Position numbers and translations under genes: made by a program. The notes under the pieces are model-generated. The model saw only the letters and a program-made list of their open reading frames with translations, was not told where the DNA came from and ran no database searches. DNA of 64,000 bases from an uncultured Candidatus Nitrosopumilus sp. (GTDB taxonomy: Archaea > Thermoproteota > Nitrososphaeria > Nitrososphaerales > Nitrosopumilaceae): NCBI GenBank assembly GCA_951812655.1, contig OX638319.1, positions 124,001 to 188,000 on the forward strand. Reading direction: 5' to 3'. Below are positions 36,218 to 45,775 of the stretch, one piece after another; within the stretch, counting starts at the first letter, position 1; each line of letters begins with the position of its first letter.

Positions 36218-36705
36218 TTTCATTAGGCCAAAAGCTCTCCTTTTCAAAAGATGTGGAACGAATCAGATCAATTTCATCGAAAATTGACAAAAAACTATCC
36301 GAGATGAAACCCTCGGATGAATCAAAAATTGACAAACTCACTGTAGAGGAGTTACAGGATCTTGATAAAATTGTGGGAATTGCCGACTTTATGATGTGCA
36401 AGTATGCTGATAAAAAAGAAATGCTTTCCATTCTGAAGCATTTTAACTCCATAATCACAGACACTGCTAATTCCTTGGAAAACATCGATGATGAGGTGTC
36501 TATTCTAATAATCTCCGCTGAAGATTCTATCAACAAGGTCAAAGACATGCATGCTAACATATCTGAGAAATCTGACTTCCAACACCGATTTCATGATGGG
36601 CCTGATTTTGACGAAAAGGAAACAAGTGCAATTAATTTAACCAATTTTGCTACAGAGATTAACACCATAGGATACCAACCAAATTCTAAAGGTAATGCTG
36701 ATTAG
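36205..36705 (+). CDS. Helical coiled-coil protein between cdvB-like gene and cdvC
   Basis: 166 aa, helical, with coiled-coil stretches (VERIRSISSKIDKKLSEMK; LSILKHFNSIITDTANSLEN). The start overlaps the upstream gene by 13 nt and the stop is 9 nt before cdvC. May be a second diverged ESCRT-III-like protein or an adaptor; no firm homology seen. Confidence 0.55.
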   Translation: MQYLISLGQKLSFSKDVERIRSISSKIDKKLSEMKPSDESKIDKLTVEELQDLDKIVGIADFMMCKYADKKEMLSILKHFNSIITDTANSLENIDDEVSILIISAEDSINKVKDMHANISEKSDFQHRFHDGPDFDEKETSAINLTNFATEINTIGYQPNSKGNAD

Positions 36706-36714
36706 GTAAACAAA

Positions 36715-37908
36715 ATGAGTCTGGCCCCCCAAGAATTAGAAAACACAGCTAGCAAATACGCTTCTGAAGCCATCAAGTTTGATTCCCAGGGTGCTAGAGG
36801 AATGGCAATCACCCACTATCAACAGGCAATTGACGCCCTGGTCAAACTATTGCAATTATATCCAAACAGCAAACTAAATCCAATTTACAAGGAAAGATGC
36901 AATTCGTATCATAATCGAATTGGAGCATTACAGCAGGCCCATGGAGTGGAACCTGCTGTTGATCCCAAGGCTTCTGAAGCGGATCAAAAGAAATCCGTTC
37001 AGAGACAAGAAAACGAAAATGATTTTGAAGAATTGGTCATGAAAGAAAAGCCTGATGTGACCTGGGAGCAGGTGATTGGACTGGATGATGCCAAAAGCGC
37101 ATTGCGTGAATCAATTGTGTATCCTACCAAACGACCGGATTTGTTTCCACTTGGATGGCCCAAGGGAATGTTGCTGTATGGACCTCCTGGCACAGGAAAA
37201 ACAATGCTTGCAGCTGCGACTGCAAATGAAATGGACGGGTATTTCATTAACGTTGACGCCTCATCTATGATGAGCAAGTGGCTGGGTGAGGCCGAGAAGA
37301 ACGTTTCAAAACTATTTGCGATGGCCAGACATTATGCTGAGAAGGAAGGAAAGCCTGTTATCTTATTTGTAGACGAAGTCGACTCCCTGTTGGGTTCTAG
37401 AAATAGCGAAGTTGGAGGAGAGGTTCGAACCAAAAACCAGTTTTTGACTGAGATGGATGGCGTTAACAGCAAGGGGAAGCAGCTAATGCTGTATGTGATT
37501 GGGGCTACAAACAAACCTTGGAGTCTGGATTGGCCTTTTCTTAGGAGGTTCCAAAAAAGAATCTATGTCTCTTTGCCTACGCAAGCTGCTAGAGAAAACT
37601 TGTTTGATCAGTATACCGCTCCACTAAGCAAAAATCTAAATCTAAAAACTGCCGAGCTTGCAAAGCTGTTTGATGGTTACAGTGCAAGTGACATCAAGGA
37701 TGTGTGTCAGGCAGCACAGATCAAGACCGTGCACGAGATCTTCAACAGTCCTGACTATCATGAACCCGTAGAAGGGGAAGTTCCTGTACAGCCTCGAGAG
37801 CTTACTACCTCTGATTTCAAAGACATCATGGCAAGAAGGAAACCTAGTGTTTCAAACGAGATGATTCGCGCATATCACAAATGGAGTGATGAGTTCCAAG
37901 CACTCTGA
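36715..37908 (+). CDS. cdvC: CdvC, Vps4-type AAA ATPase
   Basis: 397 aa. N-terminal MIT domain (residues about 5-75, with KFDSQGARGMAITHYQQAID), linker, and AAA module with Walker A GPPGTGKT at 156-163, Walker B ILFVDEVDSL near 220, and sensor residues in IGATNKPW. Disassembles ESCRT-III-like (CdvB) polymers during archaeal cell division. Third gene of a tight cluster with a CdvB-like gene and a coiled-coil gene. Confidence 0.95.
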   Translation: MSLAPQELENTASKYASEAIKFDSQGARGMAITHYQQAIDALVKLLQLYPNSKLNPIYKERCNSYHNRIGALQQAHGVEPAVDPKASEADQKKSVQRQENENDFEELVMKEKPDVTWEQVIGLDDAKSALRESIVYPTKRPDLFPLGWPKGMLLYGPPGTGKTMLAAATANEMDGYFINVDASSMMSKWLGEAEKNVSKLFAMARHYAEKEGKPVILFVDEVDSLLGSRNSEVGGEVRTKNQFLTEMDGVNSKGKQLMLYVIGATNKPWSLDWPFLRRFQKRIYVSLPTQAARENLFDQYTAPLSKNLNLKTAELAKLFDGYSASDIKDVCQAAQIKTVHEIFNSPDYHEPVEGEVPVQPRELTTSDFKDIMARRKPSVSNEMIRAYHKWSDEFQAL

Positions 37909-37976
37909 GAATGATGTACAGTTAGCGATCTATTTTCATAATTAATTTCTCGCATAAAACTTAAATTCATAATAAT

Positions 37977-39155
37977 TTGGACTCAACGAGGGTCACAATT
38001 AGTATAAAGAAATCTAGTCACGCAAAAAAGTTTGGAAAACTAATTTTTGACGATGGCACTGTTATTGAAGGAGAAGGTTTTGGTTATTCTACTGCTGTTT
38101 TTGGAGAAATTGTATTTAATACTGGCATGGTAGGCTACACTGAGGCCCTTACTGATCCTTCGTACAATGGCCAAATTCTAACCCTGACTTACCCCCTAGT
38201 GGGAAATTACGGTGTTCCAGATCCTTCTGTTAAAGATGATGATGGAATTCTCAAGTTCTTTGAATCTGACAAAATACAGACTCGTGGATTGGTAGTTCAT
38301 GAGTTGTCACTTAATGCGAGTCATTGGAATCTTTCCATGACTCTTGATGAATGGCTTTACAACGAAAAGATCCCCGGAATTTCTGGAATTGACACACGCG
38401 AATTGACAAAAAAACTCAGGACAAGTGGAGTGATGATGGCTGCATTGGTTGTATCTGACTCTGAAATTGATGTGGAAAAAGTTCGCTCTGATCTCCAATC
38501 TGCAACACATTATGATTCTGAACAATTCATGGATGTGGTATCTACAAAACAAGAAAAGGTATTTGGCAACGATGAAAAATCCGTGGTGGTGATTGATACC
38601 GGTGCAAAAAATGCAATTTTAAGGAACGTTCGCGAGATTGGTTATAGTGCAATCTTGGTTCCGTGGAATACAACTTATGATAAAATAATGTCTTACAACC
38701 CTTCGGGAGTTGTACTTAGCAGCGGTCCAGGAGATCCTCAAAAATGTCCTAGCACAATTGATACTGCGAAAAAACTAATTGAAAACAACGTTCCTACTCT
38801 GGGAATTTGCCTGGGTGCCCAAATAATTGGCATTGCAGGAAACACCGAGACTTACAAGCTAAAGTATGGGCATCGGGGACAAAACAAACCTTGTGTTAAC
38901 TTGGAAAACAATCAAGTGTACGTAACAAGCCAGAATCACGGATACGGAATCACTCCCGAATCCCTTGAAAAATCTGACTTTGATTTATGGTTTACAAATG
39001 CAGATGACAAGACAGTCGAAGGAATAAAACACAAAAAACAAAATTGTGTTGCAGTACAGTTTCATCCAGAAGCTGCACCAGGTCCTTATGATTGCAAGTT
39101 CGTCTTTGAAGAGCTCAAGCACCTTATGGAGGGAGGAACGTCTGCCAAAGAATGA
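37977..39155 (+). CDS. carA: Carbamoyl-phosphate synthase small (glutaminase) subunit
   Basis: 392 aa. N-terminal CPSase domain (FGKLIFDDGTVIEGEGFG, GYTEALTDPSYNGQIL) and class-I glutaminase with nucleophile Cys in LGICLGAQIIG near 273 and His/Glu in VQFHPEAAPGP near 362. Supplies NH3 to CarB for carbamoyl phosphate, feeding pyrimidine and arginine synthesis. TTG start. Its last codons overlap the proposed carB start. Confidence 0.95.
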   Translation: MDSTRVTISIKKSSHAKKFGKLIFDDGTVIEGEGFGYSTAVFGEIVFNTGMVGYTEALTDPSYNGQILTLTYPLVGNYGVPDPSVKDDDGILKFFESDKIQTRGLVVHELSLNASHWNLSMTLDEWLYNEKIPGISGIDTRELTKKLRTSGVMMAALVVSDSEIDVEKVRSDLQSATHYDSEQFMDVVSTKQEKVFGNDEKSVVVIDTGAKNAILRNVREIGYSAILVPWNTTYDKIMSYNPSGVVLSSGPGDPQKCPSTIDTAKKLIENNVPTLGICLGAQIIGIAGNTETYKLKYGHRGQNKPCVNLENNQVYVTSQNHGYGITPESLEKSDFDLWFTNADDKTVEGIKHKKQNCVAVQFHPEAAPGPYDCKFVFEELKHLMEGGTSAKE

Positions 39156-42100
39156 ATCGTTAAAAAAAATTCTTGTACTTGGAAGTGGGGCAATAAAAAT
39201 CGGAGAAGCCGGCGAGAGTCGCTAAAAACGACCGCTAATTTGACTACTCCGGAAGCCAATGCCTCAAAGCCATACATGAAGATGGGATCAACAGTGTCTT
39301 AATCAATCCAAACATTGCCACCATCCAAACCGACACCAGGTTTGCAGATCAGGTATATCTGCTTCCTGTTAATGCGGAGTATGTGGAATCCATCATTGAA
39401 AAGGAAAGACCTGATGGGATCATGCTGGCATACGGTGGACAGACCGCTCTTAACTGTGGGGTTAATTTGGAGGATTCTGGAATTCTCAAAAAATACGGTG
39501 TAAATGTGCTTGGAACGCAAATTCCTGGCATTAAGAGGACCGAGGACAGACAGCTGTTCAAAGATTCTATGAGGGAATGTGGGATGCCCGTGTTAAGGAG
39601 CAATACCGTCACTAATTTCGCCGATGCCAAAAGGGCAGCAGAAGAATTGTCATATCCTGTGATCATCAGAGTTGCTTATACTCTCGGAGGTCGAGGAGGT
39701 GGGGTTGCGTATAATGAAATTGAGCTGCATGAGATAGTGGAACGTGGTCTGAAGGCCAGTTTGGTTGGCCAGGTGTTGGTGGAGGAATACATTGGGCATT
39801 GGAAGCAAATTGAGTATGAGGTAATGCAGGATTATGATGGAAATAATGTGATTGTTTGCAATATGGAAAATGTCCTTTCCATGAAAGCCCATACTGGTGA
39901 CAACATAGTGGTTGCCCCGTCCCAAACAATTGACAATCACGAATACCACATGTTGCGTTCTGCAGCTTTACGCGCTACAAAACATGTCGGAATTGTGGGT
40001 GAATGCAATATACAATATGCGCTTGCTCCTGATTCTGATCGATACGTTGCAATAGAAATCAATCCTAGACTCTCTCGTTCTTCGGCATTGGCAAGCAAGG
40101 CCACGGGGTATCCTTTGGCATACATGTCTGCAAAAATTGGATTGGGTTACAATTTGTCAGAACTTGTAAACAGGATCACGAAAAACACCACTGCGTGCTT
40201 TGAGCCTTCTCTGGATTATGTTGTCTGCAAACATCCAAGATGGGATTTTGAAAAGTTTGAGCTTGTTAACCGAAGGCTGGGACCTACTATGAAGTCTGTC
40301 GGAGAAGTGATGGCCGTTGGAAGAACCTTTGAGGAGTCTTTTCAAAAGGCAATTCGAATGTTGGATATTGGGAATGACGGGTTGGTGTTAAATCGCACAA
40401 ATGATAAAACGTACACCGAGGAAGAGATTGAATATGCTTTGTCTCATCATGATGATCATGTTCTGTACAACGTCGCAATCGCATTGAAGATGGGGATTTC
40501 GGTTGAGAGAATATACAAACTATCAACGGTGGATCCTTGGTTTATTGAAAAAATTAAAAACATTGTAAACATCGAAGAAAAACTAAAGAATTCCGAACTT
40601 GACAAATCCCTTCTGCACGATGCTAAAAAATCTGGTTTTGCAGACAAGCAAATAGCCCGAGCAAAAGGGCAGACTCATGACGAAATTCGTGCTTTACGAA
40701 AGAAGATGGGCGTAATTCCGTCCGTAAAGCAGATTGATACGCTGGCTGCAGAATGGCCTGCGGTTACCAATTATCTATATTTGACGTATGGTGGGAACTC
40801 CAACGATGTGGTAATTCCGCAAGATGAAAAAGGAATCATTGTTCTTGGTGCAGGCCCATATAGAATTGGAAGCAGTGTGGAATTTGACTGGGGCACAGTC
40901 AACATGGTTTGGGGCTTGCAGGAGAATGGGACAAAAAGTGTTTCTGTAGTCAATTGCAATCCTGAAACCGTTTCTACTGATTATGATATCTGTACAAGAC
41001 TGTACTTTGAAGAATTAACTCATGAAAGGATTATGGATATCACCGAATTTGAACATCCTGAAGGTATCATAACATGTGTGGGAGGTCAGACTGCAAACAA
41101 CCTGACACCTGGTCTTGCACAGCATGGAGTAAACATTTTGGGAACCAGTGCGCTTGACGTTGACAGGGCAGAGGACCGTTCAAAGTTTAGTGCAGAACTG
41201 GACAAATTGCACATACAGCAACCGCGATGGCAGGCATTTACAAATCTGAATGGGGCAAAATCATTTGCGCAGGAAGTAGAATTTCCAGTAATAGTGAGAC
41301 CTTCGTACGTTCTCTCTGGTGCGGCAATGAAAGTTGTCTGGTCTCAAGAAGAGCTGAAAACGTATGTCAAGGATGCAACTGATGTGTCCCCAGATCACCC
41401 TGTCGTGATATCCAAGTTCATGCTAAATTCTCTAGAGGTTGACGTGGATGGCATAAGCAATGGCAAGGAAGTTGTAATCGGCGCAATTGTAGAGCACATT
41501 GACAGTGCAGGTGTTCATTCTGGAGATGCGATGATGGTGATTCCGCCTTGGCGCCTTAACAACAAAATCATTGAAACGATAAACGAATACTCTAAAAAAA
41601 TAGCTCTGACCTTTAATGTAAAAGGACCGTTCAATCTGCAGTTTCTGATAAATGACGATCATGTGTATGTGATAGAGCTGAACATTAGGGCATCTCGTTC
41701 GATGCCTTTTGTGTCAAAGCTCGTTAAGACAAACCTGATTTCCCTTGCGTCCAAGGCAATTTTGAACAAGCCATTGCCTAAAATACCTGAGAACAAGTGG
41801 CAAAGAATTCCTAATTACGGGATAAAGGTTCCTCAATTCTCATTCATGCAACTGGAAGGTGCAGATATACGACTGGGAGTTGAAATGCAGTCTACTGGGG
41901 AGGCGGCATGCTTTGGAAGCAGCTTCTATGATGCGTTGTCAAAAGGATTGACATCTGTTGGATACAACCTTCCTGACAAAGGCACAGCCCTTGTCACCGT
42001 TGGAGGTGCGCAAAACAAGGAAAAGCTGCTGCCCACAATTGCAAAACTCAAGCAATTAGGGTTTAAAATTTTGGCAACTGAACACACTGCGGAATTCTTC

Positions 42101-42406
42101 GAGGAAAAAATTGGCGAAGTCCAAATCGTTCATAAAATTTCGGAGCCCGAGAGAAAGCCAAACATTTCTGATCTTTTGTACGAGAGAAAGATCGACTTTA
42201 TCATAAACATTCCAAGTACTTCTACATTGGAAAAATATGTTGGAATGCTTGATGACGAATTTCAAATTAGACGAAAATCACTTGAATTGGGAATCCCTGT
42301 ATTGACTACAATTGAGTTGGCCGATTCATTTGTAAAAACATTGGAGTGGCGTAGAGATAATGAAACCACCAAAGAACCAATTGAACCGTATGACAAATAC
42401 GATTAA
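39142..42406 (+). CDS. carB: Carbamoyl-phosphate synthase large subunit, reading frame restored by removing 39217-39238
   Basis: Makes carbamoyl phosphate from bicarbonate, NH3 and 2 ATP. Exon-like parts 39142-39216 (25 codons) and 39239-42406 together give 1080 aa, normal length: first pre-ATP-grasp domain (KKILVLGSGAIKIGEAGE joined to FDYSGSQCLKA), first ATP-grasp, oligomerisation domain, second synthetase half (GIIVLGAGPYRIGSSVEFDW near 485), and C-terminal MGS-like allosteric domain. As plain DNA the frame is broken at 39217; the intact second part from GTG 39383 would lack about 73 residues. The start seems to be CTG 39142 with GGAGG-type Shine-Dalgarno at 39131-39136, overlapping carA; no ATG, GTG or TTG is in frame nearby. 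Confidence 0.85.
39217..39238 (+). other. Candidate 22-nt BHB-type mRNA intron in carB
   Basis: Fold seen in sequence: GGCG (39211-39214) pairs CGCT (39233-39236) with one G-U; GTCG (39218-39221) pairs CGAC (39229-39232) around a 7-nt loop. AGA (39215-39217) is a 3-nt bulge on one strand, and AAT (39237-39239) follows the 4-bp helix on the other. Archaeal splicing endonuclease cuts such bulges after the second base; that removes 39217-39238 and joins GGC GAG to TTT GAC, giving the conserved GEFDYSG. The outer helix is not immediate (CGGAG 39201-39205 with CTCCG 39247-39251), so the motif is relaxed. Unspliced, a TAA at 39223 ends translation after 27 codons. Confidence 0.6.
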
Positions 42407-42621
42407 CTGCAAGCAACCCTGCATTTTTGAAACACAAATGTTGAAAATTTTATTCCACCGGTTTGATACATTTTGAATTGTGTTGATTTTTTGTCTGGAT
42501 GATCTTTTTCATTTCCAAACAATTGTTTGAAAAACTCTGTGTCTCAACTTTGATCTCGAGATTATTTTGCATACTGTGCTACACTATCTGGATTCAGAAT
42601 ATCGATGGCCAACATGCTTAG

Positions 42622-43374
42622 TTAAATCACCTGATCCATGTTTGACTCATTTCCTATTATCATGCCATCAAGTGTGATGATCTTTGCTTTGGTTATTGTT
42701 TTGATTCTGTTGATTATGGGGGAGATTGATTTCCTGTACTGCCTTCTGTGGGTCGCGTAAAAGTATCTGTTAAATGAAGGCACGATTGTTATTTCGATTT
42801 CCCCTTTTCTGTTTGGAAATATGTTCTCCTTCTCTGTTTTGATTGATACCCACACCCTCTGGCCGTTGATAATTGAGCCCTCTTGAAAAAATACGGGATG
42901 GAGATGGCCCATCACGATTTTGTCTACATGTGAAAAATTCTCTGACGGCATCATGTGTCCATGCGTAAACAACGTGTTTTCTTCTACCATTCCTGTGGAA
43001 TTGGTCATTGTGATGTCATCTTGGATGAGCTGCTGAATGTTTGCATCATGGTTTCCTGGGATTAGGATGACATCGCACTTTTCCCTGATTTTCTTAAAAA
43101 ACAGTGGAACTTCGTCCCATTCGTGCCTTGTGATGCTTTTGATGCTTGACTTTACATCTCCGAGCAGTATCACAGAATCTGGTTTTTCCAAATCTATTAT
43201 GTTTGTCAACTCTGTAATTGACTCTTTTGTGGTTGAGTTCTTTCCTATGAAAATCTCGTTAGATGCCATATTGTTCTCAAAGCCAATGTGTATGTCTGCA
43301 GCCACTATGCTCTTCTTTTCACCCTCCAAAACCAAAACAGGTTTTGATGGAACTATTCTTGTATGCAGCATCAA
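42622..43374 (-). CDS. Metallophosphoesterase (archaeal phosphoesterase)
   Basis: 250 aa calcineurin-like phosphatase. Metal ligands in AADIHIGFE near 25-33, LLGDVKSS near 70, PGNHDANIQQ near 105-114, FTHGHM near 137 and MGHLHPVF near 152. Similar archaeal proteins are putative nucleic-acid phosphodiesterases (SbcD-like/PdeM-like). Substrate unknown. ATG start; divergent from the SWIM-domain gene. Confidence 0.85.
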   Translation of the reverse strand: MMLHTRIVPSKPVLVLEGEKKSIVAADIHIGFENNMASNEIFIGKNSTTKESITELTNIIDLEKPDSVILLGDVKSSIKSITRHEWDEVPLFFKKIREKCDVILIPGNHDANIQQLIQDDITMTNSTGMVEENTLFTHGHMMPSENFSHVDKIVMGHLHPVFFQEGSIINGQRVWVSIKTEKENIFPNRKGEIEITIVPSFNRYFYATHRRQYRKSISPIINRIKTITKAKIITLDGMIIGNESNMDQVI

Positions 43375-43405
43375 AGTTATACTACAGATGTGCGATTAAA
43401 CCCTT

Positions 43406-43708
43406 GTGAGCAAAGGTTTGGAGCGTATCCAAAACATGATCTTGGAAAAACGAGTGAAGCTTCATGTATTTGAACCGTCTAAAAGAAAAATCTGGACGGT
43501 GGTGGGAAAGAATAATGAGCATTGGGTTGATCCCGATGGCGTTTATTGTTCTTGTCCTGGATTCTATTATGGAAAACTAAATGGCAAAACCGCATGTTAT
43601 CATTTGGAATCTGCACGTCTTGCAATTAAAGAGAAACAAGTCGAGACCATTGTTTTTTCTGATGATGAGTTTTCTGATTTTCTTTCTGGACTTATCTTTG
43701 ATTTGTGA
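43406..43708 (+). CDS. SWIM zinc-finger protein
   Basis: 100 aa with a SWIM finger: YCSCPGFYYGKLNGKTACYH (C-x-C ... C-x-H) near residues 48-67. SWIM domains bind DNA or protein; in archaea small ones are linked to recombination or regulation. Leaderless GTG start 27 nt after TTATAC (43376-43381). Confidence 0.8.
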   Translation: MSKGLERIQNMILEKRVKLHVFEPSKRKIWTVVGKNNEHWVDPDGVYCSCPGFYYGKLNGKTACYHLESARLAIKEKQVETIVFSDDEFSDFLSGLIFDL

Positions 43709-43755
43709 ATACGTTTATTCGAACATGTTAATAACTAGAAATTCATTGAAACTCT

Positions 43756-44007
43756 ATGGATGAGAGCCAACAAAATTTAGAAATAGAGAAAATTGCAAAC
43801 CTGATGCTTCATGACGGTATCTCATTTGACGAGCAAGACGTGACAAAACTAGAAAAGTACAAAAATCAGATCAAGGATGATTGCAATCTTGATGATGAAG
43901 GTGCAATGAAACTGGTTTATGAATCGCTGCTGTATAGAAAATTAAAAAATTCCGATTCTAGTGGCGTAATGGATAAGGGTACTGATTTTGGTGCCGGTTT
44001 CAGTTAG
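43756..44007 (+). CDS. Hypothetical protein, 83 aa
   Basis: Acidic and helical (IEKIANLMLHDGISFDEQ, LDDEGAMKLVYESLLYRKL) with a glycine-rich end. ATG at 43756, 47 nt after the SWIM gene on the same strand. No family recognised. Confidence 0.5.
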   Translation: MDESQQNLEIEKIANLMLHDGISFDEQDVTKLEKYKNQIKDDCNLDDEGAMKLVYESLLYRKLKNSDSSGVMDKGTDFGAGFS

Positions 44008-44008
44008 A

Positions 44009-44308
44009 TTATCCCAACGGTGCCGTATCTATATCGTCTTTTGAGACGCCTTTCCAAAGACCGATCATCCCTTCAGGCTCAACCTCTTCCACTTTGGTGA
44101 TCTGCTGAATCTTTATGTGATCTGGGTTTGGTGGCATCCATAGCATTGCCATGTAGTCACCAACATTCCCTACCTTGGTGGGTAATGCCATGGTGATCTT
44201 GTCTGCAGCAAATCCCTTCGCTGTCAATGCGTTTGTAGCTTTCTCTTTAAGATCCATTTTTCCATGCAGGAACAAATAGACGTCTTTTTGAGTGTCAATC
44301 TCTGCCAT
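44009..44308 (-). CDS. Hypothetical protein, 99 aa
   Basis: MAEIDTQKDVYLFLHGKM start, mid segment MLWMPPNPDHIKI, end GLWKGVSKDDID. ATG 44308 is favoured over the longer frame because a TTTAGTTT box lies about 25 nt upstream. It has mixed alpha/beta composition. No family recognised. Divergent from the ATP synthase F gene. Confidence 0.55.
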   Translation of the reverse strand: MAEIDTQKDVYLFLHGKMDLKEKATNALTAKGFAADKITMALPTKVGNVGDYMAMLWMPPNPDHIKIQQITKVEEVEPEGMIGLWKGVSKDDIDTAPLG

Positions 44309-44396
44309 AGATCTGCTAGTTTTCCAAACTAAATCAATCTTTCCTGATCTGTGACCTCCAAAAAGGGTTAAATTAGAACGAAAAAAAATATCAGCT

Positions 44397-44690
44397 GTGA
44401 AAATCTTTACGGTCGGCAGCAAATCCTTTGTAACTAGCTTTCAACTAGCTGGAATTCCTGGGAAAATTTCTGAAGACCCTCAAAAGGCTTTAACCGAAAT
44501 TAAGACACTCACTGATGATTCTGACGTTGGTCTGGTTTTGGTCAGTGACGACATCACAGAATCAATTAATGACGAGCTTACCGCATTACGGGCCGAAAAA
44601 TCTACCTTGGTCTTTGCCCTGCCTGCAACTGGAAGTGAAAAATCTGAAGTAGATTACAGAGTAATGCTGAAGAAAATTCTCGGCGTATAA
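44397..44690 (+). CDS. A-type (V/A) ATP synthase subunit F
   Basis: 97 aa, Rossmann-like subunit of the central stalk of the A1 motor: MKIFTVGSKSFVTSFQLAGI at the N-terminus, GLVLVSDDITESIND near 40-55, and a C-terminal helix (VDYRVMLKKILGV). GTG start. No other ATP synthase genes are in the window, so it stands apart from the main operon here. The call rests on the typical N-terminal strand and length. Confidence 0.8.
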   Translation: MKIFTVGSKSFVTSFQLAGIPGKISEDPQKALTEIKTLTDDSDVGLVLVSDDITESINDELTALRAEKSTLVFALPATGSEKSEVDYRVMLKKILGV

Positions 44691-44722
44691 TCTTCTTATA
44701 TTCAAATTTTTCATGGTGTATC

Positions 44723-45751
44723 ATGAAAACCGCATATGTCGAGAAACCCTCTGTCATCTCCGTGGCGGAAACGCAGAACCCTGGTTTGAATTCTGGGGAT
44801 ATACTGGTACAGATGGAGGCATGTGGAATATGTGGCTCAGATCTTGAAAAGGTGTTTGGAAATTATGGACAACCCTCGATGCGTCTTGGTCACGAACCCT
44901 CTGGAATCGTCTTAGACGTCGGTTCGGACGTGACTGAATTCAAAAGCGGTGACCGTGTATTTACACACCATCACGTTCCCTGCTATGGTTGTCATCTGTG
45001 TCTTCATGGAAATGAAACCATGTGTAAAAAATACTCTGAAACCAACTTGGCTCCGTGCGGTCTTTCAGAGCAATACGTTGTTCCGGGATGGAACGTTTCG
45101 CACGGGGGAGTTTTGAAAATTCCTGATTCCATAAGCTATCAAGAGGCCGCAATGATTGAACCGCTGGCTTGCTGTGTGAGGTCCTGGGATAAGTTTTCTT
45201 ATCGTGAAGGTGATTCGGCAGCTATCTTTGGGGTGGGACCTACGGGAATGATGCATGTGATGTTGGCGCACGCCAAAAAATTCTCAAAGATATTCTGTTT
45301 TGATGTCAACGAATTCCGATTAGACTTTGCAAAAAAATTTGACATTACTGAATCAATTCATTCTGCTGATGAACAGCGAAAACAAAAAATTCTTGATCAA
45401 ACCGATGGCATGGGAGTTGATGTCGCAATCGTAGCTACGAGCAATCTCAAGGCGCTGGAAGATGCGATTGACATGGTCAGAAAAGGTGGCGCAGTGATGA
45501 TGTTTGGCGTTCCTTCAAAAGGCGCGATGATGAATACTGACATGAGCAAAATTTACTCAAAAGAAATCACCTTGGTTACGAGCTATGCTGCATCTGACAA
45601 GGATACAAAAGAAGCGCTTGCCCTTCTGACATCTTCAAAAATAGATGTACGGCAACTAATCACTCATACTTACACCATAGATGACACTCAAAAGGCGTTT
45701 GATCACGCGCGTAGCGGCGATAATGCAATGAAGATAATTATCACAAAATGA
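44723..45751 (+). CDS. Zinc-dependent medium-chain alcohol dehydrogenase
   Basis: 342 aa MDR enzyme. Catalytic zinc Cys in GICGSDL near 36-42 and GHEPSG near 57; structural-zinc Cys cluster in CYGCHLCLHGNETMC near 91-105; NAD(P)-binding FGVGPTGMM near 170. Sorbitol/threonine dehydrogenase-like; substrate unknown. Next to an aldolase-type gene 24 nt downstream, possibly one carbohydrate or aromatic-precursor pathway. Confidence 0.85.
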   Translation: MKTAYVEKPSVISVAETQNPGLNSGDILVQMEACGICGSDLEKVFGNYGQPSMRLGHEPSGIVLDVGSDVTEFKSGDRVFTHHHVPCYGCHLCLHGNETMCKKYSETNLAPCGLSEQYVVPGWNVSHGGVLKIPDSISYQEAAMIEPLACCVRSWDKFSYREGDSAAIFGVGPTGMMHVMLAHAKKFSKIFCFDVNEFRLDFAKKFDITESIHSADEQRKQKILDQTDGMGVDVAIVATSNLKALEDAIDMVRKGGAVMMFGVPSKGAMMNTDMSKIYSKEITLVTSYAASDKDTKEALALLTSSKIDVRQLITHTYTIDDTQKAFDHARSGDNAMKIIITK

Positions 45752-45775
45752 GAAAGGCTTAAGAAGGGATTTTCA

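Noticed and set aside
39217-39238. Ribosomal bypassing (T4 gene 60 type) as explanation of the carB gap
   Set aside because: No matching take-off and landing codon flanks the gap, whereas the bulge geometry predicts exact removal.
39383-42406. carB as a shorter gene from GTG 39383
   Set aside because: It would lose about 73 conserved residues of the first pre-ATP-grasp domain that are still encoded upstream in good order.
42562-42615. 17-codon ORF (MLAIDILNPDSVAQYAK) after the phosphoesterase
   Set aside because: Too short, no promoter or motif; chance cannot be excluded.
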